Source: Phoronis australis
Lineage: Eukaryota > Phoronida > Phoronidae
Length of the DNA: 64,000 bases
Direction of reading: 5' to 3'
Assembly (NCBI GenBank): GCA_002633005.1
Contig: NMRA01000409.1
Span: 345,938 to 409,937, forward strand
The notes beneath the pieces are model-generated. The model searched no databases and was not told the origin of the DNA. It was given only the letters and a program-made list of their open reading frames with translations. Shown here one piece after another: positions 11,662 to 23,700 of the stretch. Position 1 is the stretch's first letter. Each line of letters opens with the position of its first letter. The position numbers and the translations under genes are program-made.

Positions 11662-11722
11662 ATGGATAGATTTTTTATCCTTGTGTTTTGCTTTGCTTTC
11701 TTGAAGACAGCGGATACAGTGA
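11662..11722 (+). CDS. Carbonic anhydrase exon 1: signal peptide
   Basis: The ATG at 11,662 starts MDRFFILVFCFAFLKTADT, a good signal peptide, and runs into GTGAGTAC. A GT at 11,719 leaves phase 0 and a GT at 11,723 leaves phase 1. The next exon needs phase 1, so the second GT gives a continuous frame (V-I-H-W-G-Y). Otherwise a small exon is missing. The 6.8-kb distance to exon 2 makes this link provisional. Confidence 0.5.
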
Positions 11723-14700
11723 GTACATTCTTTAATTTGTAGTTTGTGACAGAACGTTTCCCTTTTAAAAATCTCCGGTTTATGATTTCTCGAACGCTAG
11801 AAAATTTGCGTGAAATCTCCGGTTTATTATTTCGCGGACGCTAGAAAATTTGCGTGAAATAGATTCGAGCACAAAATACAACTTGATCATTTGTGTACAC
11901 AGTAGGTTGATGTGTGATCTTTAGTGCCAGACAGCTGTAGACCAAGGCTAGTCAAAGACAGTCAGCTAGCTGGATGATGACGTCAGAGATGCTTTGGTTT
12001 GTTTTCGTACGTAGAAAAGCAGTTCTGACTGTACACTGCATCAAAGAAGCTGCGGAGAATTCATGTTTGATATTACACACTCATGGACACATACGCAAAC
12101 AGCATACGGTTGTACATACGTTATAACTGAATGGTGTATATGTACCTCGTGTGGGTGATACTCAAGGCGTACGGTTGTACATACGTTATAACTGAATGGT
12201 GTACATGTACAGTGTACCTCGCGTGGGTGATACTCAAGGCGTACGGTTGTACATACGTTATAACTGAATGGTGTACATGTACAGTGTACCTCGCGTGGGT
12301 GACACTCAGGCGAGGACTCTTGGAGTCACTCCTCATGAAACCAACCCAACCAGTCGCCCACCCTCTCAGCCCCATCATGGTTTAGGAATTTGGAAAGTCA
12401 TATGGTGTCAAACAAGATGTAGTATTTATTGTGGTTTAGACTAAAAATACTGCATGTACACAATTCTCTGAATGCACTGTAACAGGGGACCAGCGAGACA
12501 ATCAGGAACGTACAAACATTCTCGTGAAAACGAGTAACACTAAAATTTTGTATCACAGTTTTCTGCATAAAGGTCCAGGGTGTATATTTGAAAGTGACAA
12601 ATGTACATGAAAGCTCGGCTGTATCAGCGATGTAGACGGTGTGCATAAAAAAGCTTCTGGGAATACACAATACTGTCGACGCGTAATTTTGCTCACAGGT
12701 TGGAGTTTATTGCTAAAGATTTACTTCAGTGACGATATTGATGTCCAATTCATATGAAATTGGGGAAAGATTCAGTTTCCAACCACGCAATTTTCCCAAG
12801 TAAAGCCATTGGGCGTATCAGCGGAACATTTTCATTACGTACTCCAACATGGCGTGTCTCTAAAGATGGGTCTTTACACAGAAAACTCTGGTATCCAATT
12901 TGCACGTGCCACTCAGAGTTCGTGATAATAGGTCAGACATGCTGTTCTTGCAAATGACGATTTCTTGCCTTTCTCGAACTCGAAATTGAATGGCAGCGTT
13001 AAAATCTAAGTCTCGGACCAACCCGCTTCAACTTTTGCCAGATCTAATGACCGTGCTTGGGCTCAGTTACGTTTCAATGAGCTTTAGCTTAGCACAATGT
13101 CTTTTAAAGGAGGCCACAGTTACAGAGATTATCAGTAATAACTTAAGGCCAATCATTACGTCCAGCAAAGTCTAATTTTTTAAACGTTCCTCTTGAATTC
13201 TAGCGGCGCACAATTGCATTCTGCAACCCCTGTATTTTAAATGCCGGTTCGGATGCGCAGATTTCGTCATAGAAACCAGCAAACTTCATGGTCATATGCT
13301 TTTACACAATCTTGGATGGAGTTGACCAAACTAGTGGTTAGGATGGTTTCAAACAAATCGTCGATTTGTTGCATTGCTTGCAATTTGCAAATTTGTCCAA
13401 GCATTCTACCTTCACCCGATTATTTTGGTCCGTCAACGATAGACCCGCGTCTGATGACTGCTCTCCTGTCGTTTTCATTTCCATCCAAAGGTGCTTCTTC
13501 ACCATGCTATGCACGTAGACTTGCGTGACTGCTCGGGAATTTTGAACACTATTGTCACTTTCCTGTTGGAGTACATTTTAACGACTCGGTCTTTTACGAC
13601 TTTGTAAACTGCTAATCTCTTGGGCATGATTGACTTCGCCTACCTCGACCCAAAAGTACATGTAGCATAAGAGGGTGAATACATTGATGGCTATGCGAAG
13701 ACATTCTGTAGAACCTTTTGAGAAATTTGGATCACACAAGATTTCTAAGACTTCGAGATCCTCAGCATCCCGTCCAGTAATTTTCCACCGTCACTTTAGC
13801 ATCAAACCAATGAGCGCTCCACATTACAGTCGGTGTTGTAGTGGGCGTAGGCGCAGTCAACCACCTTATGGCATTTAAACGTGGCGCCAGCGTTATAGTG
13901 GGTGCAGGCGCAGCGAACCATTTTTTACGCCTTCACGTAGCGCCTACTCACAGTAGCTTTGATACAGTAGCTTGCGGTGTTGATGCGCAGGTACACTGAC
14001 GACAGCATTGTTGCAGAATATTCCGGCGCGCGTGACCATACGTCGTGGACAATTTACCCAAAAGATTGTAGTGAGCTTCTAGAGGCGTTGCCTTGACAAT
14101 GACGAGCAGTCATTTTGCTCTATTCTGGGCATCTTAGCCCCAAAACCTAGCCGATGGGATCTGGGATAAAACATGGCGAGCACGAAGTCGGGATTATTTG
14201 CTACCAGAGGAATGCGTGAGTTCTTAAAATCGGAGAAGACAACCGACCAAGTGCTCTGTGACGACAGGACCTCTTGCAGTACAGCTGAATATGTGAACGA
14301 GTATTCGGCGAAATGAACCGGATAGCACATGTATAAGACGAACACTCTTGTTTGCTATTAGAAACTACCCCTAGCTCTGTGTTCGACAAAGTCAATGGTC
14401 CCCTCCCCCCGCCTTCCATGTTCCAACCACAACCTTATGCCACAACGTGGATGATTCGACAACACGGAACTGCTGATTGTTCTCAGTCCAGATAACCATG
14501 CATGTAACTTAGAAAAGAACAAGACTGACACCAAAAAGTTTGTGGAGGTTTCTGTAGCTATAATATAAAGCACTCTATCTTTGGAGTGGTCACTTCAAGC
14601 AACTGGTTTTTTAATATCTCCTAAATTAATTGAAGAATAAGAACAGCTACTTGTAACAAAACCCTGCACATCACACCGGGTACATAGTGTTTGAAGCTCA

Positions 14701-17700
14701 TTTAAACATCGGTGCTTGTGTAAAATCGTGTTTGTGTAGCTGAAGCAGACGGAGTAACATATGTTCGCCGAGTAAAGAAATTTTAGATTAATATTTCAAG
14801 ATAAAGTAACAATTATGGTGTCACACCATATGCGGATAAAGGGGGACCAAAAGGCCAAGAGTACGCACCCCACGGGTGGCTATGCACAGCATATCGTTTC
14901 TGGGCGTTACGCACCTATTTTCCTTTAAAATTGTGTTTGGCCCCCCTTCAAAACCGCTTGGAATGAACGCAGACCTTTGCCTTCACATATGTTTGGTTGG
15001 GTGCCTTTCTGTGAATTCCTAGATTCGCCACTGCAGACTAGAAGTAAATACCCATTCGTGAGTCGAAAATAGACCTACATGTTCGTGAGTCAGGTTTTGC
15101 GAATTCAATGCACTTTTAGAATTCAGTGCTTAAGGTGATACAGTGGGCATTGGGTGCCTACTTTTCTCTATTTCACCACTATACCAACCACTTGGAGTAG
15201 CACTCTTTTTAACAGCTGCTCCATTCATAGTTATTATAGCGTTCACAAGAATTTGTCACCGGTGAATGGGTGAGGAGAAAGAAGAATAAAATGTCTCAAA
15301 CGTTTCGGAGAATGTCACGCCCCATTTTCGTCAAAGGAGTGGGTTATTAATACAGCCCATGAAAATGACTTTTCCATTCTTTTGTTTCAACAAAGACTAT
15401 TACATGGACCGCCACTCTGTATATTTTCAGCGGACGAACTCTGTAATCTTACGCAGAAGCCGTTACGTCATTATTCACTGGCGACACCTGGCCAAATAAT
15501 CAAGTTAACTTTAATTTCCGTCAAGTACGTCGCCTGCTAATCATGGTCGGCTGTTGTGTGGTTGGGTGGTAGCATTGCTAAAAGTACTCACGATACCAAC
15601 AGTTCTACTATCGGAAGACTTTGAACAGCGTTTCAATGCCGAATTATTCTTCATTGTACTGGACAGTAAAATAGATGCAAGAATTTCCCGTCACACCAAA
15701 ATCTGAAACAGCTAATTTAAGAGAGTGGCGCCTCCTCTGCACACTGCGCAAGAAAATGTCTGAGTTGCAAATCTGTTGTCTGTAATCTTTAATTTCAATA
15801 GAGCATGTGCTTTCCCGTGTACTCATGTTGTACATGTAGTCCTACTTGTGGCCAATGAGCTAAATCTATCTCATTGCTTGTGGCATTGTCATAGCCCAGT
15901 GAGACAGTGAAATGTTCCACTATGGGTTGTGGAAACCTCGGGAATAACACAGGAAAAGAAAAAAACCCGATAAATTAGTATCAGTACAAGTCTAACACTT
16001 GTACCTTAAACGAGCAGATGCCTGCAGTTTATTACGTACATCGTGTGCATTTTAATACGTAGATCTAGCCGTAGAGGCTAGAGTTCAATGGTCTCGCGAG
16101 ACCATATCGAGTTGAATGACTTACTGCTAGTGAACTCGTGCTTTCGTTTTGTTTCCAAATAGGGATCTGGGTGAAACGAACGGTGACCGTGCTGATGCAC
16201 GTATGATGTACAGTGATGCGTTGTGTAATATCGGATATATATTATAGTAACTTCAGATTTCTATCATTGTTTTCTTTATCGCATCAGCATTGTCGACAGT
16301 CCGTTCCAGGGCATAATGTTCCCTTTTCCAGATAATTACTAAATATTAGTTTACCTTTTTCAGAAAATTGTGAGACGAAGTTCCGGACACAGCACTCATG
16401 GCAACCACACCCACAGTAAGTTAATGGACGTAACAAAGCGCATGCGCAGGCATGCAGATTCTCTTGGGAAATTGGCGAGAATAGATAGAAAACGGGTGCA
16501 TTTAGCGCCGTACACAAGTTGTTAAGTAATTTAAAACCGGCAATTCAGAAGAGAATAACTTTCAATCTGGGAATAGTAATCTGCGTGTTCAATGTAATGG
16601 GACCAACGTATCGATCACTTGCGTACCATTGCATTGACATGTAACATACACAAATTCACGTTTACTTAGCACATTAGAATCTTGATTACCGAGAATTATA
16701 AACCTATTTCAGATAACGATTTGAAGAGTTGGGTTCTCTGTCGGCTCAGGTTTAGTGCGCTGTTCTAGACCTGCCAACTTCAGTGCTATGATTCACGAAA
16801 AGAGAGTTTTAGCCTTGGATGCTTCGCGGGTTACAAACTTTGTCTCATACTGTAGAAAATCTAGGATTTGTTCTGGACATACATGTAAATGACAGTAAGT
16901 ACTTACCAAAGAAGTGAATCAAATAATCAGGACTTGCTCAACTTAAACTCTTGCACAAGGACAGGAGACGCTCTCCTCGGAAGCCGGATCGCGAACCAAC
17001 TTCTGATTGGACTTTTCTGGCATGTTTGAAAAGGAAAAACTTCCAGAGCTTCTCAACATTCCTCCCAGCCATATCTGATAAAACCAACCATTAAAGACAC
17101 TCCAAAAAGATACACTCATCATCTGGAAATGAGATTATAGTACACCCGCTAAAAGAGTACTATGGAGTGCTATCCGCCGGACACAATTCCACAACCGTAA
17201 AAACAAAACAATGGTAAAACATACCCGGAAAACATATTCATTGTATGTTCATACAAGCTTACATGTACCTTGACGCATACCTGGTCATATACGTTCGACT
17301 GAAACACAATAAAACAACACGTACACCAATTAGTGACGTTATATAACCTATATTTCAAAAAACACACACTATGATTACAATAAAAATGAAAGTATTTTTT
17401 CTCCCAAACCTATGATTGGACGTTGCTGACTTGTTTGCAAGGGAGATGTCCCCAAACGTACGCAACATTCCTCCTCGCCATATCTGTCGGTGGTCGTCGC
17501 CATCTGGCGTCATAGGTTCCAGTTTAAACTAACCATTACACACAACCCCCAAAACGATACAATCGTCACCTGGAAGTGAGATTACAAAAACCTCGCGAAA
17601 AAAATATTATGGAGCACTATCCGGACATTAGTACCCGACCACAAAAGCAAGACAATGATAAACTATACACGGAAAATGTATGTTTTCATATCCGCTTACC

Positions 17701-20700
17701 TTGACGCGTACCCGGTCAAATGTGTTATCGTGCCACACAATGAAACAACACGTAAACCAACTGGTGAAATTATATAACCTATATTTCAAAAAATGCTATG
17801 ATTACAATAAAAACTGAATTCCATTTCCTCTCAAACCCCTTACTGGACGTTGCTGACATGTTTATGAGCTTCAGAACAATAATCCGTACAGTTGATTCCA
17901 AATACTAATCTAAAATCAGTCCAATAGAGTATAACGTCACAAATTGCTAGTCAGATCAGATCGTTTGTTTTAAGAATTGCTAAATCGTAGAGCTAGCAGT
18001 ATATGTGCAAACCATTACGTTGTAAACACGTCACGCAAAGACAGGAATTCTCATTAATGCGGCTATAACTCTGCCTTTCATCACAAAAAGCAAATTTTTA
18101 TTGAGACCAATTACCGTTATGGAATTAGACCCAAATTTTAATTAGTCAAATTGGAGTCGATTTCAGCTTCAAGAGCACTCACAGGTCCTACACGCTGGTT
18201 TGTCACGTGTCATTTTGTGTACGGAGCACGTTCTCAAGCAATCACGATTGAACGTTCAATTCATTGCAAACCCAGAATTCAATTCGCATCTGAAAGAGGA
18301 ACACGTTCAGATCAATTCTACGGCGATTTAACTGGACACCCCTGAAACCATACACAGAAGATGTGAAAACTAAGGTCCAGAGAACAATAACTTATAAACG
18401 TGACCTATACATTCAGAGGCTGGAGGAGGAGGTAATTTTTGTTGTCACCATTTTTGCGTACATGCTACGTTGTCATTTAATTTCAGTTCACTGGGGCTAT
18501 AAAGACGGCATGGGTTACGGGCCGTCCAACTGGGGCGGCACGTGCGCGAAATCGACTGGTCAATCACCAATCAACGTGGACACAACTGTAACAAAGTTTG
18601 ACCCGGATTTGAAAACGCCCAAACTAGCGGGGTATGAACGACCCGTTGGCAACGTTACCATGTTGAACAACGGACACTCAGGTAGGCCTACATGTAATTA
18701 CGAAAAATGCAAAAAAATGAAACACTGAAATGTCACTATTAGGTGTGCTTGAATCCTTGGTTTGAGGTTTCTTTTATCGGCCGTGGCCGGTGATCGCCGA
18801 GTAATGGCGCTTGTTTTGAGCATGTTCAAAAAACGACAAAGGTCGCTATACATGCGTCATGCTTGAGGCAACTTTTACGTTAACACTGGGGGCTTTGATA
18901 CATGTACCTCAACGCGTAAGTGACTTTAAACCACACGGTAACGAACCCGCCCTAGTCAATTCACAAATTAACGCGCGTGGCTTAGCCGCGCTGCTAAAGA
19001 AGTCCTAGTCGCTTATCGGTTTTAAAAATTCTAAGACGGCTAATAATTACTTTTCGATTTTAATACCAGTCATGCTGGTCGTTTGCCTTACTTGTTCGTT
19101 TTATTTTTTTATTTATTTTATTTTTTCTTTGACGTAGAAATTAGCACGCTAAACAGGCACGTTGTTTACGACCGCACATTCGGGCAAGCACATGAATAGC
19201 GACTAGCTCACTTCAATGCGTAACGGCGCCATCAAGCCTTTGCTGTGCCGCGGAATTCTTGTCTAAACTCATTCTTAAGTAGAAAAGAAAATGTTAAAAC
19301 TAATCTCTAGTCTCTGATTTGATTTCCATGGAAACCAAAAGACTGTTTCCTGCCTTGCAGTAGTCGTTACCTTTCGGCTCTTTCCGTGAAAACGTATCGC
19401 GGGTTTAACTTCGTCATTCATGTCATTATACAATCTCTTTTTCCAGTGTCAATTTCTTTGAACGGTGGCATGACCTTGACATTGCCAAGCGACGGGCAAA
19501 CATTTCGTGCAGTTTCTTTCCATTTCCATTGGGGCGTCGACAACAAAGTTGGTTCCGAGCACACGGTGGACGGCAAGCCTTTCCCAATGGAGGTGAGGTC
19601 GGCCTGACTTCTCTGTTTTTGAAAGAAATGCTAAATATTTCGCCATTTCCATTAATTGGAAGCCATCAACTTAAAACAGTATAATATATCATTCCCGCCG
19701 CCCGTTTCATGAAAAAAGACTTTAGTCTACGTCATAAATTTCATCTTACTTGCGCTCTACACAGCTATTTTTGAAAAGCAATTTATATCACCTCAACAAA
19801 GTACGAGTTCTCTGAAAATTTATCGTTAGTCGCCTAAATAGTTTTTATATGTTATACCTAAACTGTCATGGTCTAACCATTATGTGTCAAAAACTTCACT
19901 CCGTAATTGTAAAGTGGGAATGTAAGTAAAAATTTCTGACCTAAATCTAATTTTAACCCTGTTTAGCTGGCCCAAAAACTAAAATCAAAATAGGCCTTAT
20001 ACATGTAGTTTCATAAAGTCGGACTCATAATGTTCCTACCGTGATAGGATTCCATTTCCATTAGCGACCCTGGTAACAGGCATTACATGTACATGTGCCA
20101 TTTTGCAATTCACAATTTTACGGTTTGGCCAAAGCCAATAAAGTTTGAAGCTTTTTTGAGTCATTGGTGATTTCTACGTTTTGGTTAATAACTGAAATGG
20201 TACCCTTTCACGGTAAGGAATATTACCGAGACAGGATTTATAAAGGCCTAATTCGATTTTTATTGGTACATGTACGAAATCCAATTTGGACATGGGACCT
20301 GTATGTTTTGGATAAACGTCTAAATCTGAGGGCATGCAAACCGATGCTCACACACGGTATTCTGCGCTTCAGCAATACATCCTCCTGGCACAGTGCCAAA
20401 CTACTCTTCCACAGAAAATGTGCCGTGAAAGAGATTGACTGAGACTGGTTCCCATTGAAGGACACCTTCCCTCCATCCTTGTGAAGAGTTTTAAGTTGTC
20501 AGCCCAGTTCGTTATCTCATGAAATATCTCTTGTAACGTATTTTGAGATGTTCCTAAATATCCACGAAAAGGTAGAGGGTGTTTCCTTTTACTATAATAC
20601 TTCACTTCAATGTCGACACCAGGTGGTGCAACTGTAGACTCTTCTCGCGTGAGGTAAACGGCCGTGTTCTTATCTACGTCTTAAGCGTGTAAGCATATTG

Positions 20701-23700
20701 TCGTAGTGATGCAAGCACGGGCATATTTAGAGGAAAAAGCCTGGTGGTATGTTTTAGCATCTGCCAGCAAAAGAATTGTCAAGTGACTATTCATGCTGAA
20801 AAAACACTTTGTTTCAAACCCAGTTTTTTATATGATTCAATGAAGACAGAAAGCATACATCACTCGCATTTCGCGGTTATTTCTCAAGGGATTGCTGATT
20901 GCACACAGTATAAATGATACACGGCCCACAATTTGATTTGGTCCTAGAGAAATCGATTGCAAGTCGTCTGATAGTTTCATACGCGTAAAACGGGTTTGTG
21001 CACTAATGCATGTTTTGCAGCCTCTTGCAACTGCTGATGTAAGTTCCAAGTCCCCTTAAATGACTTCGTTTTGTGTTATTTTGCTGTCCAAAAATACAAG
21101 GAGGCTCCAAAGGAGGCACTAGAGCCCGTTCAAGTGCAGACATGCGTCAAAATTCACTTTTTCTTTACCGATTTAAAGTTACGTTGAGCGCTGTATCGAC
21201 TGGTCAAAAATGGCCGAAAAAAAAAAAACGGTTTATCGAACCAAAAACAAAACCAGTGCCCGGTTGCATGAAACAGTCCCAAATAGGGACTCGACTGAGT
21301 TCCCTGAAACTTTTGCGTATTGGTTTCGTAAAATTTAAATTCGCTATTTTTAGTTTATCGTTATTAGATATATGAGGTGCTTTTTGACGAATGACATTTT
21401 CTAATAATGTAACTAAAACCTGAGTCCATAATTCAGACAAAATAGTTAGGGACTTAAAGCAGAGGCTTTGCATGACAAAAATCCCTGCTTATTTTCAATA
21501 ATAGTAAAAAATCAACGTAGAATTCACTTTCGATTAGTATCAGAGCCAAAAAATTGATTAAGAAATGAGACTGAGAATAAGAAAGGACAATCAANCCTGG
21601 TGGTATGTTTTAGCATCTGCCAGCAAAAGAATTGTCAAGTGACTATTCATGCTGAAAAAACTCTTTGTTGCAAACCCAGTTTTTATATGATTCAATGAAG
21701 ACAGAAAGCATACATCACTCGCATTTCGCGGTTATTTCTCAAGGGATTGCTGATTGCACACAGTATAAATGATACACGGCACACAATTTGATTTGGTCCT
21801 AGGGAAATCGATTGCAAGTCGTCTGATAGTTTTATACGCGTAAAACGGGTTCGTGCACTAATGCATGTTTTGCAGCCTCTTGCAACTGCTGATGTAAGTT
21901 CCACGTCCCCCTAAATGACTTCGTTTTGTGTTTTTTTTTTTGCTGTCAAAAAATGCAAGGAGGCTCCAAAGGAGGCACTAGAGCCCGTTCAAGTGCAGAC
22001 CTGCGTCAAAATTCACTTTTTCTTTACCGATTTAAAGTTACGTTGAGCGCTATATTGACAGGTCAAAAATGGCCGATTTCGAAGTAAAATGAAATAAGAA
22101 AACAAAAAACGGTTTATCGAACCAAAAACAGGACCAGTGCCCGGTTGCATGAAACAGTCCCAAATAGGGACTCGACTGAGTTCCCAAAAAACGTTTGCGT
22201 ATTGGTTTCGTAAAAATTTAAATTTGCTATTTTTAGTTTATCTTTATTAGATGTGGGAGCTGCTTTTTGACGAATGATATTTTCTAATAAATGTAACTAA
22301 AACCTGAGTCCATAATTCAGACAAAATAGTTAGGGACTTAAGCAGAGGCGTCGCATGACAAAAATCCCTGCTTATGTTCAATAATATTAAAAAATCAACG
22401 TAGAATTCACCTTCGATTAGTATGAGAGCCAAAAAATTGATTAAGAAATGAGACTGAGAATAAGAAAGGACAATCAATGTTTTCAAAAGCCCACAAATAC
22501 GCAGTAGATTTTGAGGACCTAGTTAAATCCCTACATGGGACTGTTTCATACAACCGGGCACTGAAGAACTTCACTCTGATCACAGTAGAAGCGCGTAAAA
22601 GAAATAATCCAACATTTACTTAAAACTTCCATACTTCAAGATTTTCAGTGCAACGCCGAATCACAAAATTAAACCAAAGCAATCGACACTGAAACAGGGT
22701 GTCCGACAAGGGTAATGGTCATATTACCCAATCAGAGCTTGATAAATGTTTAACTGCAACACTATCGACTTTGGAGATCGTTCACTGTCCCAAAGCGAAT
22801 CCGACTGATTTTTGGCCGGCATTCACGCTTGTCGTGTCGGAACATCAATGTAAAATTTGACTCGCCACAGGTAACGCTAGAAAATTGGGTCTCACTGCGA
22901 ATAATATAACGACAGTCTAATATGTTGCTTCTAGATGCACGTGGTTCACGTCAACTCAAAGTATGCTGACACTGCATCTGCCATCAAGCACAAAGACGGT
23001 CTAGCCGTACTGGGATTTTTTCTTGGAATAGGCAGTAACAACTCCAGGTACTTCGAGCCCATTGTGGAGAATTTGCAATACATTCCAAGCAGAGGTACGT
23101 AGTTTTCAACGGGGACTCGAGTGCCTTTTCTTCTCAAACACGTGACCTTTTCAGCAGCCTTCAAAACTCAATCAAAGCAATGACCAGTCATCAAATTTAC
23201 TATTTTTAACAAAATACGCCACTGTCATCAACCTGTTCCATCCCGTGATCATAACATGTGCATAAAATAGGCGGACACGACCAAACAAAATCTTTTTGGT
23301 TAATATGCGATACTTTTGCCTTCGAAAATTGTGATTGCCCGGCCGGCTCACGGCACGCCGCGCCGATCTGAGTAATCCATATCCGCGTGGTCACTCCTTT
23401 CGGCATAAACACCGTCATTATGTCGCCGTCGTCGTCGCCATCATTAGTCATCTCTAAATATTCGAATAGTTATCTTCATATCCCGCCATTCCAGGTGTAA
23501 TTGTAGGACAGCGCCACGCGTCATTAGCGCTTAAAATGTATCATCGACGCACTGTAATGGCAGTAACGGGCGCATAAAAATTGAATCGCAACGGCACCTG
23601 ACTTGAAAAGCACTGTCCTATTAAGTACTTCAAACCTAAGGACAATGAAGAACACCCGAACAAAACTAATGCCATTGACCAAAACAACAACCTGAACAGT

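Noticed and set aside
18363-18486. 5' extension of the carbonic anhydrase exon 2 frame
   Set aside because: It begins at a non-ATG codon, is not signal-peptide-like, and is preceded by no acceptor; the ttaatttcag acceptor explains the exon start.
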